Source of the DNA: Bremia lactucae
Lineage: Eukaryota; Oomycota; Peronosporomycetes; Peronosporales; Peronosporaceae
Length of the DNA stretch: 23,869 nucleotides
Direction of reading: 5' to 3'
Assembly: GCF_004359215.1 (NCBI RefSeq)
Contig: NC_090610.1
Coordinates: 7,127,282 to 7,151,150 of the forward strand
The notes under the pieces: generated by a model
The model's database searches: none
Seen by the model: the letters and a program-made list of their open reading frames with translations, nothing else
What the model was told of the DNA's origin: nothing
Shown: positions 1 through 8,302 of the stretch, piece after piece
Layout of the letters: each line of letters begins with the position of its first letter
Numbering within the stretch: position 1 is the first letter of the stretch
Position numbers and translations under genes: made by a program

Positions 1-345
1 TCCTGAATTCTTATCCATAAATAGGTATAGACCATTATGTCTATTTATTCCGCAGACTAATCAGCTGTAGAAGTAATCAAAGAGAGTTACAAGATAAGAT
101 AGATAAGAATTCATTTACATGTTTAGTATTAGTTTATAGTTAAGTCAGCATTTACAAAGATAGATTAAGAGACACTTAACTATATTAATACAGTTTTCAT
201 TTTACCCTCTTAAGTTAACTTGTCTTAAGAGAAGTCTTCCTCTATACGTACAGTGTACGTTACCTAACGAAAGGCACCACTCACAACTAAAGCAGTGTGA
301 AGTGGACTTGTACTGAAACAGTACAAGTCGCAGTGCCCCGTTACA
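1..345 (+). mobile_element. LTR of family B, 3' portion (truncated by window start)
   Basis: This stretch matches the complete solo LTR at 14564-15019 from about base 107 of that LTR to its end, with only scattered differences. It ends in CCCCGTTACA, the inverted complement of the TGTAACGGGG that opens the family. It carries the same hairpins, including an 11-bp perfect arm pair at 305-329. It abuts base 346, where a Gypsy LTR (element L) begins abruptly, so this LTR is inserted inside that other LTR. The expected 5-bp target copy on the right is gacgc (346-350); the left copy lies outside the window. Whether this is a solo LTR or the end of a full element cannot be seen. Confidence 0.85.
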
Positions 346-774
346 GACGCTTAGTTCTATTGAGCTAATGGGTTTAACAGTTCAGAGGGTCGTACAAGCT
401 ATTAAAGCTTAAAGAATCCTAGTTAAAGGGATTCAGGGGTTCGTAGAACCAAGTGAAAACTAGTGCCTAAGAGTGTTTACCTTAGAAAGGCTTCTATCTC
501 TTCCAGATCAATGCGCAAGCCTTAGGAAGGCACTTATCGCTTTAAGATCAAAAGGGGACTGCACTTTATTTAATTATTTAACCTAACCTTACCCTAGCTA
601 ATTTAAAAATAGATTCCTGCCGCCAGACTTATATCTGGCGGCGACAACATTAGTTACCCATTATAAATGGGATTTTAAGTATTTAACTATTTTAGAACAG
701 GATAAAAGGGTAATTTTTCCATAAAGTGAATGTACCACAACAACGGTTCTCCAACCGATGTGTGCCCCATTACA
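346..774 (-). mobile_element. 3' LTR of Gypsy element L (interrupted by LTR B)
   Basis: Read on the minus strand it starts TGTAATGGGGCACAC at 774 and runs to 346, where LTR B interrupts it; roughly its last 55 bases are outside the window. It matches the 3' LTR of element A (17223-17704) closely, and more closely than A's own two LTRs match each other. It holds the GCCGCCAGA/TCTGGCGGC hairpin at 619-642 and the palindrome CCCATT-ATA-AATGGG near 657-671. Its position next to a polypurine tract at 775-786 marks it as the 3' LTR of a minus-strand element. Confidence 0.88.
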
Positions 775-786
775 CCCTTTCCCATC
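775..786 (-). other. polypurine tract of Gypsy element L
   Basis: On the minus strand this reads GATGGGAAAGGG and touches the TGTAATGGGG start of the 3' LTR. Such a purine run primes plus-strand DNA synthesis in LTR retrotransposons. The same sequence lies in the same place in element A (17211-17222). Confidence 0.8.
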
Positions 787-939
787 AGACTGTTAACACC
801 GAGTGACAACATTCGCTTTATTTCCTCTTTGAGGTTGGAATTTAAACAGCTAACCTTTTGGTTGTGTGTTGCATTCCCTTGTCTTATGACAATAAAGTGT
901 GAGTAACAGACTCTGAGCACCTTCCTCAACGATGAGGAA
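787..939 (+). promoter_or_regulatory. leader of the antisense ORF with initiator-like site
   Basis: This non-coding stretch lies between the PPT and the ATG of the antisense ORF. On the plus strand it holds GCATTCCCTTGTC at 871-883, whose CATTCC core fits the oomycete initiator pattern (CATTYY) and lies about 68 bases before the ATG, a usual oomycete 5' UTR length. The motif is kept in element A (minus strand, 17125-17120). A TATAAAT-type site lies further upstream within the LTR near 664-670. Promoter function is inferred, not shown. Confidence 0.4.
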
Positions 940-2218
940 ATGGTGGACTTTAAAAGTCACTCTCAAATAGAGGAGGAAGAACAAGAGCGGCGTTCGCTCA
1001 CGCCTTCTCCTCCGGATGAAAGTCGGCGGGCCCCGAATCCGTTCCCAGAACGTGATGCCGCTGATGTCTTAACTGCATTGAGCAGGACACGGGACCCTGA
1101 GTCCAACATCATTACGAATCCGCTCGATGTAGAGCAAGAGCGGGAAATCCTCACAGAGGAACAAGCTCGTCGTCGAGCTGCCGTGATAGCAGAAGATCAA
1201 GCTCATAGTGATTATAGATTCACTCTGCTTAGTGCGAAAGAGCGTCTCAAAGAGATAGGGTGTCACAGCTTGGTCATCTGGACCTCCTGTGCCACGGCGA
1301 GGACGCCGGAGGAGATCGCTGCTCACGACGCTCTTCATGAGTGAAACCTTACGACAAAGGTAATGACGCGAGGTCAGTATCTGACGCGTTTGCGTGATCA
1401 AGCCGTGCTGCTCCGGTCACCTCGATGAGAAACACTCCGATCGTTTTGTTTCCGAACGAAACAAGGAGTGAAAACGAAGTCTCATTTGAGAACTGGGTTC
1501 ACCGAGCCCGCCGCCTTTCTAATATTTAGAATGTCAGAAATTCTGCAGATGCGGCTGAAGTTCGTTTGGAACAGAAGCTTCGCTTCGATTTCGCCAAGCT
1601 TAAGGCCAAAGGCCAGTTACGTTCGGCATTTATGCCACAAAACGAAAAAAAGCCTAGCCGATATTTCAGTGCTTCGGTTGACCGTACAACCATCGATCGA
1701 AGCGGCACTGAGCCTATAGATCCACTCAATTTCACGTCTAGTGGTGGGAAGCGTCGTTTGACGCAAGTTGACACTGAGCTTGGCGCTCAAGAACTTCAGC
1801 GGCGTACGGGCAATCTTGCCGAAGAGGTACCTCGAACTCCCAAGAGTTTTCAGAAGAGGGGTACCCTAGCCACTTCACCAGATACTGGTATCGACCCTCC
1901 CGACGACGTCGCTTTAAAAGTTTCTCCACATGAAATTGAAGGTTTTCCCGCGCATGAAGCAGCGCGGGAGGGGGCCAAAATTTCGGCGGAAGCATTTGAT
2001 GCTCTACGGCACGAGGTGCAATTTCTTCATGAGGTCCTTGCTCGGGTTGAAAGCTCCTTTGAGGCGGTTCGGGACCGCCTTTAAACGCTGGAGCGTCAGC
2101 AGCCTCGTTTTGAGGGCTAGCTGGACATGCTGGAGGGATGCAGCAATCTGCGCCACGACCGCCTGTCTCGGCGCAAGCGCCTTCAAGTCCACGTGGGAAG
2201 CGTCCCGATATGGCTTAA
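940..2218 (+). pseudogene. antisense accessory ORF of Gypsy element L (about 425 codons, broken)
   Basis: An ORF opposite in strand to pol starts at ATG 940, near the 3' LTR. Codons 1-134 are open (MVDFKSHSQIEEEEQERR...), with an acidic, arginine-rich N terminus. Copy L then has a TGA at 1342-1344 and a small indel, reopens at about 1530, and stays open to 2084, where a TAA ends it; the matching ORF of element A continues to 2218 equivalent. The C-terminal half has a basic patch (KRRL near 1749, QRR near 1800) and a coiled coil (residues ALRHEVQFLHEVLARVESS) around 2008-2064. From about 1741 to 2218 it overlaps the chromodomain and integrase tail on the other strand. Upstream of 1741 no sense coding competes, yet A keeps the same frame and start, which supports a real gene. 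Function unknown; structural or regulatory roles are guesses. Confidence 0.6.
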
Positions 2219-2460
2219 GCAAGCCAATGTAGAATTCTGGTTGTGTACGCAGCTTGCTAGGAAGGTTTAGCGTATAAGCTAGGCCCTTCTTGGCCACGAC
2301 CGTAAATGGTCCATTAACGCGCGGGAGCAATTTGGTCTTGAAGACCGAGGAAACCAAGTTGTAGGTAGATTTTTAGCGTTAAGTAAAACTCGACTTCGAC
2401 CATATAATAATAAGTACAGCTTCTGCCTTCGGCATCTGCTTGTTCTTTGTGTTTGTCTTA
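1738..2460 (-). pseudogene. pol: Gypsy L pol 3' end: integrase C-terminal domain and chromodomain
   Basis: Minus-strand reading gives the integrase C-terminal barrel (GPFTVVAKKGLAYTLNLP, then YIGLLKPYRD) at 2357-2180, a diverged linker, and a chromodomain at 1890-1760 (YQYLVKWLGYPSSENSWEFE). The frame ends in a stop about 1738. Chromodomains on integrase tails are known in chromovirus-type Ty3/Gypsy elements, where they guide insertion to marked chromatin. The linker is frameshifted relative to A near 2190, and the stretch 2370-2460 that should join it to the integrase core is out of frame. The domain order here (core, C-terminal barrel, chromodomain) is the working order; in A this block is inverted. 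Confidence 0.82.
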
Positions 2461-2464
2461 GCTA

Positions 2465-3135
2465 TCAGCCATCGTATCCATTACATGTTTTTAAGACACT
2501 AAATCGCGTCGCGAGAAACTCGCTTGCTTGATTCCGAACAGTAACAGCATAAAACGTCTTCAACGAATCGATTGACACGTTCAGTTTGACCATCGGTCTG
2601 CGGATGGTCCGCAGTGGACATAGCCAAGACTCGGAAAATTGATTTCCAGAATTGACCCGTGGTACGGGGGTCCCGATCAGCGACAATTGACCATGTTGTC
2701 TAAATACGCGATCAATAAACAGCCTTGCTGTACCTTCACCATCAATGGAATCCGGCACGGCCGCTAAGTGAGCCATTTTGCTCAATCGGTCAGCGAAGAC
2801 CATTTTGCTGGAGTTACCGGCTGAATCTTTCGGTTTACCGAAAACAAAATCCATACTAATGGACTCCCAACGACCTATCGGTACGGGGAAGGCTTGACAA
2901 TGGCGCAGCAGCATGCGTCGAGGGTTTAACCGTTGGCAAGTTTGCATGTGCGAACGTATGTACTGACCCATTTATAAAATTTACGCCACCAATAAATCAC
3001 TGGCTTACAGAGCCTTAGGTCTTTCATCTACCGAGATGACCACCAAGGACAGTATCGCGTGCCTCATAGGGGATTCGGTACTTCAAATTCTCATCATGAG
3101 GAACAACGACACGCGGAGGGTCCGTAGTGTCCGTG
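2465..3135 (-). pseudogene. pol: Gypsy L integrase zinc-binding region and core (deleted, frameshifted)
   Basis: Minus-strand translation gives the tail of the H2C2 zinc region (TCQRLNPRRMLLRHCQAFPV), then MDFVFGKPK with the first catalytic Asp and FADRLSKMAHLAAV. After residues RVFRQHG a deletion shifts the frame, so the second Asp and the catalytic Glu are read in another frame. Around 2545 about 200 bases present in A (15237-15450) are missing. A TGA at 3024-3026 in the zinc region is shared with A (14275-14277). L lacks the solo LTR that splits A at this gene, with an empty site near 2733-2738. Confidence 0.8.
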
Positions 3136-3279
3136 CAATACAGCAACAGGATGTTATCGATAAAAATTCGGTGTACCTTGCACGCAAACGTGCCGGCAAT
3201 TTAATACCTGAATCAGAGATCTTTAGAGCTAGTAGCAGAGCTACACACTGTTCATCCTTGGCGTAAGCCGAACAGATTA

Positions 3280-3895
3280 ATTCAGGAATAGGCGACATGA
3301 TAGTCGTTAGCTCATAGATCCGGCTTGCGTGATAACGCATCGGCCAAAGCATTCTGCTTGCCAGGCTTATACTTTACCTCGAAGTTGTATTCCGCAAAAA
3401 AGGATAGCCATCGGGCCATTCTCTGTGAGAGATGGGGCGACTTAGTCGCCGTGCGTAATGACGCGTGATCTGTATAAATCACAAACGGCTAAGAGCCGAG
3501 CAGATGAACTCTGAATTTGACGAGAGCATACTTCATAGCAAGTAACTCTTTGTCATGAACTGGGTAGTTCTTTTGTGCAGCTTTAAGCTGTCTAGACTCG
3601 AACGCAATAACACGTTCATGCCCATCAACATCTGTTTGTAACAGAGCACTACCAATGGCAAAATCTGATGCGTCACAGACGACACTGAAAGGCCAATTTA
3701 GGTTTGGCAGTGCCAGAATCACGGCATGGATAAGACTATCCTTAACTGCTCGAAAAGCATTATTTTCGGTGCTAGTCCAGCACCATTCTGTATCCTTTTT
3801 AAGGAGATTAGATAATGGCCTAGCCATGTCTGCGTAATTTTCGCTATATTCGTGTAAATAATTGGCGAGACCCAACCACTTACGCAAATCCTTTT
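3280..3895 (-). pseudogene. pol: Gypsy L RNase H region
   Basis: The minus strand from 3887 encodes the RT-RNase H connection (RKWLGLANYLHEYSENYAD) and the RNase H start (VCDASDFAIGSALLQ, HDKELLAMKYA). A TAG at 3489-3491 interrupts LLGS-PFVIYTDH and is also present in A. Beyond it the reading continues with the YTDH motif and KYKPGKQNALADALSR. This is the usual Ty3/Gypsy order RT, RNase H, IN. Near-identity with A is highest here and in RT. Confidence 0.85.
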
Positions 3896-4740
3896 GGGTG
3901 GTTTAGAAACCGGCCAATCTACTATGGTTTTTAGCTTAGCGGGATCCGCTCTAAGGCCTCGCTTTTTAATGAAGCATCCTAAAAAAGGAGCTTCGTCTGC
4001 GCCAAAAATGCATTTAGATGCATTGGCATACAATTTGTTTGTGCGCATGCACTCGAGCACTGCTCGCAAATGGTCTAAATGGTAATCTATATCCGACCGA
4101 CCCTGCTCCGCACGACTATGGACAAAAATGTCATCGAAATAAGTCTGTGCATAACCTCGTTGAGGGCGAAACAGTTGCGTCACTGACGTTTAAATGTTGC
4201 CGAAGCGTTGGAAAGCCTTTGTGGCATAACCAACCACTCCCATAACATACCGCTTGGGGTGCTAACCGCTACAAGCGGGATATCGCTAGCTCGCATGAGC
4301 AGTTGGTAGGAACCATCGACTAAGTCCAGTGCACTGTACACTGTACATCCCACCATATTGATCTGAAGAACATCATTTCTAGGAATGGGGGTTTGTGCTG
4401 GTATAGCGACAGCATTAAGCTTATTATAAGCATGTACAATGCGCCATTTACCATTTGGCTTTTTGACACAAAATGTCGGAGTCGAATGAGGAGATTTGCT
4501 CTCTCGTACGATTCCAGCCTCGTGCTTAGCACAGAAGAAATCGTCAATGACGTCACACTGCTCCTTTGGTAAAGGCCATTGTCTTGTGACACAGTATTTG
4601 GTTCCCGGAACCAAGTCAATTTCATGACGAACACCTCTATCCGGAGGTAAAACAGATGGTGGATTATTACATACCACATCTTGGAATTTCTTTAATCAAG
4701 GAATAAAAGGGATCCGTACGATCTTTAAGCATCGATGACC
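3896..4740 (-). pseudogene. pol: Gypsy L reverse transcriptase (frameshifted)
   Basis: Minus-strand frames from 4677 give RT palm and finger segments (HEIDLVPGTKYCVTRQWPL, FCVKKPNGKWRIVHAYNKLN, YSALDLVDGSYQLL). The frame ends in TFKRQ-stop at 4180. It resumes one base over with the catalytic box YFDDIFVHS at 4141-4115, whose FDD replaces the common YVDD/YIDD. The frame is lost again at about 3905, where PPK-D-LRKW is expected. Both frame losses are shared with A. Near 4692 an extra A in the sequence before the ORF is private to L. Confidence in RT identity is high; the gene cannot make a full enzyme. Confidence 0.9.
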
Positions 4741-5554
4741 CATTCCGCGCACTAAGTGCAGCTTATGTGTCATCCAGGACAGCTTCGTCTAGAAGTGACG
4801 ATGAGTTTAACTCAATTGTTGGTCGAATGACCACTATCACAGATAAGTCGCCAGCTTTTAATGCTCAATTGCACTTATCAATAGACATTTCGTCTAGCTC
4901 TAAAAGAGCATGTCACGAAGGGATCGCTGCAAGACTAACTTCTCCCTCAATGTTACCGGTTACATCATTTACAAGCGTGTGTAATTGCTCACTCGTATCA
5001 CTTTGTGAGGGCTAAACGCTTCGCGTCTCCCCTGTATTGGAGTGGAGACAATACGCCTCTTAGAGGCCGGGACATTCACGTCCCCGAACTTTCCAGCCTG
5101 TATTGGTTCTATACCCGGCATGGTGTCTTATTCGACATCTGACAAGGAGTTAGGTAACTCAACTTCCTTATCCAGCGAACGTTTACGTGTCGCTTCACGT
5201 GCATTGAAGGAATATTGTAGCCTTGATGCCCTGGCGAATCGCCAATAGTGTCACTATTGACACTCAGTATGGTGCCACCTCTGCCGACCATACTCGGTGG
5301 ACTTAGACGTGCCACTCCACGTATCACAGGGATATTGCACCATTGATGATTCGGCCTTAGGCCAAAAATGCTTTCAGCATTCAGTGAATTGTTATTACCA
5401 CGAGTGTCACTCGACGGAGTACATGCCGTTCCACTCTCTTCTACTGAGTCGGGCTCAGAATTAATGTTTAACGTTGAAGTTTGTTAAATCTGACATTCCA
5501 ATGTCTAAAACAGTGAGAGACTCATTCAATGGCAGCGCCAATAGCGCTTTTATT
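4741..5554 (-). pseudogene. pol: Gypsy L pol linker between protease and RT
   Basis: This 0.8-kb stretch matches 11772-12567 of element A in reverse. Minus-strand fragments such as LKAGDLS and SSSLLDEAVLDDT resemble the low-conservation linker that precedes RT in oomycete Gypsy pol. Stops at 4763-4765 and 4865-4867 are shared with A. No separate gene is visible; plus-strand ORFs here are shadows. Confidence 0.6.
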
Positions 5555-6010
5555 GCCTAGCAAAGGTGGGTTCATGACTCTCCAAAACTTTGCTAGAAAC
5601 ATTGCGCGTGGCGCCTAAGGTCTTAGACCTCCAATCGATCCATGGCTCATGGTGTTCTAACCAGGCCATACCAAGGATGAGATCACATCTCGAATCCAAA
5701 TCAAGGACGAGACAGCGTTCCATACTGTCAAAGTCCAGAAACTTTATACTTCAGTTCAATGGAACTTTGGGAACAGTGACACGAGTCCAAGTCGCTAAGC
5801 GAACAGTGATTGTATCACGTTCATGCGCTTTAAGCGCCTCAACGTGTTGTTGACTTCCTGCAAAAGAAAGGCGTCGAGCATAATTGCAAGACACTCCGGA
5901 GTCAATTAATATTGACCATGGCTTATCAAAGCCCTTTACAGTCGCTTGAGCGACTACCAAGCCAAGCTTGTACTCTCGCCCCGTGCCATTAAGCACCGAG
6001 CTAATTGGGA
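5555..6010 (-). pseudogene. pol: Gypsy L retropepsin-type protease (nonsense mutation)
   Basis: Minus-strand reading from 5996 starts MLNGTGREYKLGLVVAQ and contains the aspartic protease site ILIDSGVSCNYARR, where the usual DSGA/DTGA is DSGV. A TGA at 5751-5753 cuts the frame after VPKVPLN. The second half of the fold follows in frame (CLVLDLDSRCDLILGMAWLE, then EPWIDW) to about 5555. The TGA is shared with A at 11550-11552. Such proteases process Gag-Pol in the virus-like particle. Confidence 0.82.
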
Positions 6011-6158
6011 CTAGGTTCTGTTAATTCTCTCCTCCTGGAGGTTCAACAGAGCCTAGGTCTTCCCCAGTAGGGCGCCCCGCGCCTACTGGGTATCGACGTT
6101 TTCTCGCACCGTACCAGATCTCTGGTATAGGTCGGAGTTGGAGCTCTTTCGAGCTTTA
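6011..6158 (-). pseudogene. gag: remnant of Gypsy L gag-protease junction
   Basis: In reverse this matches A around 11150-11300, that is, the end of gag (including the GTACGGTGCGGGAAAACGTC stretch) and the gap before protease. Homology to A stops near 6158. The rest of gag and the 5' LTR of L are absent, replaced by unrelated sequence. Confidence 0.7.
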
Positions 6159-6345
6159 CGCTAATTTCGTAGGGCCTAATGTACACACCCGTTAAGTGAC
6201 TTAACGGGGAATTCAATTACTTCATATGAAATAATGTGACCTGCCAGGGGGGATCATATAGTGACCCACCTTAAGAATGTGATGTACATATCTACATTCA
6301 CATTGAAAGGGATGACTTCTAGCGTCATCCCGAGCAGAGGTATTC
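6159..6345. other. unassigned palindrome-rich spacer, 187 bp
   Basis: This sequence matches nothing else in the window. It contains a nearly perfect 21-base palindrome (CCCGTTAAGT-G-ACTTAACGGG, 6188-6208), a stem-loop with 8-bp arms GGGATGAC/GTCATCCC (6309-6316 and 6324-6331), and TTCATATGAA. It could be part of an unrelated LTR or a foldback element. No ORF is visible. The last five bases, tattc (6341-6345), would be the left target copy for the LTR that follows. Confidence 0.5.
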
Positions 6346-6838
6346 TGTATTGGGGCACACATCGGTTGGAGAACCGTTGTTGTGGTACATTTACTTTATG
6401 GGTAAAATACCCTTTTATCCTATACTAAATAGTTAATAACTCAAATCCCATTTATCATGGGTAATAAATGTGGTTGCCGCCAGATGTAAATTTAACGGTC
6501 AAAATTTATTTTTAAATTTGCTAGGGTAAGGTTTCAATTTAAATAATTGAATAAAGTGCAGTTCCCATTTGATCTTAAAGCGTTAAGTGCCTTCCTAAGG
6601 CTTGCGCATTGATCTGGAAGAGATAGAAGCCTTTCTAAGGTATATCCTCTTGGGCACTAGTTGCCACTTGGTTCTACGGACCCCTGAATCCCTTGAACTA
6701 GGATTCCTGAAGCTTTAATAGCTTGTACGACTCCCTGAGTTGTTAAACCCATTAGTTCAATGTAACTAAGTGACTCTCTGAATCTGAAATTCTTCCTCTG
6801 ACTTTAGGCGCGAGGTAGCTCCGCTACACCTGGTAGCA
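6346..6838 (+). mobile_element. Gypsy LTR, copy C (5' LTR)
   Basis: The LTR runs from TGTATTGGGGCACAC to GCTCCGCTACA, 493 bp, and is followed by a PBS and the start of gag, so it is a 5' LTR in plus orientation. In diagnostic stretches (for example AAGCGTTAAGTGCC and CAATGTAACTAAGTGACTC) it resembles the 5' LTR of A rather than the 3' LTRs of A and L. The internal hairpin is decayed here. It is divergently placed against element L (head to head). Confidence 0.88.
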
Positions 6839-6840
6839 CT

Positions 6841-6855
6841 CGTAGTCAATCTACG
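6841..6855 (+). other. primer binding site of Gypsy copy C
   Basis: TGGTAGCACTCGTAG lies two bases after the LTR end. It starts with TGG, complementary to the CCA end of a tRNA, and is identical in element A. The tRNA cannot be named from the window. Confidence 0.65.
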
Positions 6856-6888
6856 CCTAAGTCTTTACAAGACTAATTCCGCACGAAA

Positions 6889-7077
6889 ATGGAAGAGGTT
6901 CCAGAATTGTCAGAAGCGCAACGCGCCGCTTACGACAAGCTCAAAACTTTTTTTGGGCTTAAACACGTGGAATTCATTATCTCACAGGGACCAGAGGTCC
7001 TGCATGAAAGGCTTGAAGCCCTCATGCGATACAAAACCGCCCTGATCGGTCAGGTACAGGACCACCAAGCGGCATAA
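6889..7077 (+). pseudogene. gag: Gypsy copy C gag, N-terminal 62 codons only
   Basis: It starts MEEVPELSEAQRAAYDKLKT and follows the gag of A for about 60 residues with around ten differences. It ends DHQAA-stop where similarity to A ends. The sequence then passes directly into a different gag relic in another frame, so this is a chimeric junction rather than a simple nonsense mutation. The start sits 34 bases beyond the PBS, as in A. Confidence 0.8.
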
Positions 7078-8302
7078 TGCCCCAAAAGCGGATGGGTCGT
7101 CTGCGAAGACACCCAAACAACCTAGCACGAAGCGCGCGCGCCGCGATAGAACGCCGCCGTCACCTAGTGCCTCAGTTACAACGCCGACACCTACTGCTGC
7201 TGCTGTCGCGTTGTTAATTGAACTTTATGATCCATCCCATTTGCGAAGTGAGGATGTTGATCTGTCGCTCATTGTTGACTACAATGAGGCGACACCTCTG
7301 CCATCACCTGCCATCACCTTATAGTAGTGATAAGCACAGCGAGCTAATGGGAAAGGGTGATGGCGCTATAATGCCAATCAAAAATCACCGATTGCTTCTA
7401 ACATGGAGACGCCTGGTGTTGCGAAGGCGAACCTGCTTAACGTCAACAAGGCGATTTTCTCGTCGTCTGCGCTAGCTAGCGCAGCGACCATTCATGAGAG
7501 CACTGCCCATAAAGGTGCAGCTGCTTCTCAGTTGGGATAACATTCAACATCTGTCGTTCAGACTATCATCCACAAGAGGGAGTGTGACGCAGAGGAGCGT
7601 GAGCTTGATGCTCCACCGACGGCATGTGAACGTGACCAGTAGGTGTCACATCGAACGCGGCTCTATGACTGGTGGCATACCGCCGATGCCACCTCCATCC
7701 GAATAGCCTTATTCGGATGGAACTAGTGCGTTGCTCCTAGAGGGCGCTTCTATAGACGCACATAATTACTATGGCATATCCCTTCCATGGAAGGCTCAAG
7801 GGATTCACTTTGCCGTGTTTCCTCGATTTCGGTCGTGTTGCGTTCTAATAAAACATCCGACTAATACGAAGCCGAATTCCTGCGCCGGTTTTAGCCACAT
7901 GGCGATGTGGCGAAACAACGGTCGCAGCGAATCAACTTCGCTCGCTGCCCACCTGATCGACGCTCAACCCATGGTCGGGTGGTCGTCGTCCATGGAGTCA
8001 TCACAAGATGACTCCACACCAAAAGGGTCTGACGAAGCGTCAAACAACTCCGTCATCATCTCTTCGGTTGTCACGTGAGAGCTCAAAGGTTTAACGGATG
8101 TGGACCGGTTGATTCGGAGGCCTTAACAGTTTTCACCGAGTCGAGTGATGACGCCGACTCGCCCCAGTCACCTACACGGGCGATCTTTAAGACAAAAATT
8201 TGCGCCATGTATCAGCCACCGAACAACGAAGTGTTGCTTCAGGCGCGCTTCTTTGTAGCGCGAAAGGCGAAGCGATCCCTGCAAGAATATGTGCAAGAGA
8301 TG
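7078..8302 (+). pseudogene. gag: decayed gag of a second Gypsy lineage
   Basis: No frame is intact, but pieces look like gag. The first is a Pro/Thr/Ser-rich basic segment (KRARRDRTPPSPSASVTTPT) directly after the junction, followed by LIELYDPSHLRSEDVDLSL. Around 7404-7640 comes KANLLNVNKAIFSSSALASA and a charged stretch KRECDAEERELDAPP. Near 7650-7710 it reads RTRLYDWWHTADATSIRIAL. At 8183-8302 it reads KICAMYQPPNNEVLLQARFF then AKRSLQEYVQEM, matching in pattern the capsid segment PPDEAFRMRARLL...RTLGDFVQEL of A's gag (residues 161-189). At least three stops and several frame changes separate the pieces. It is truncated by satellite DNA at about 8303. The assignment of the middle part is weak; the final capsid segment is clear. 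Confidence 0.6.

Noticed and set aside
687..929. 80-codon minus-strand ORF over the LTR/leader
   Set aside because: It covers the LTR edge, the PPT and non-coding leader, with no similarity to known products.
940..2218. Calling the antisense ORF a retroviral bZIP-like gene
   Set aside because: Only layout and a coiled coil are alike. No sequence relationship can be shown, and no basic region adjoins the coiled coil in zipper fashion.
4018..4245. Plus-strand ORF opposite RT (75 codons), identical in the A copy at 13057-13284
   Set aside because: Shadow of RT; its conservation follows from the near-identity of the two copies.
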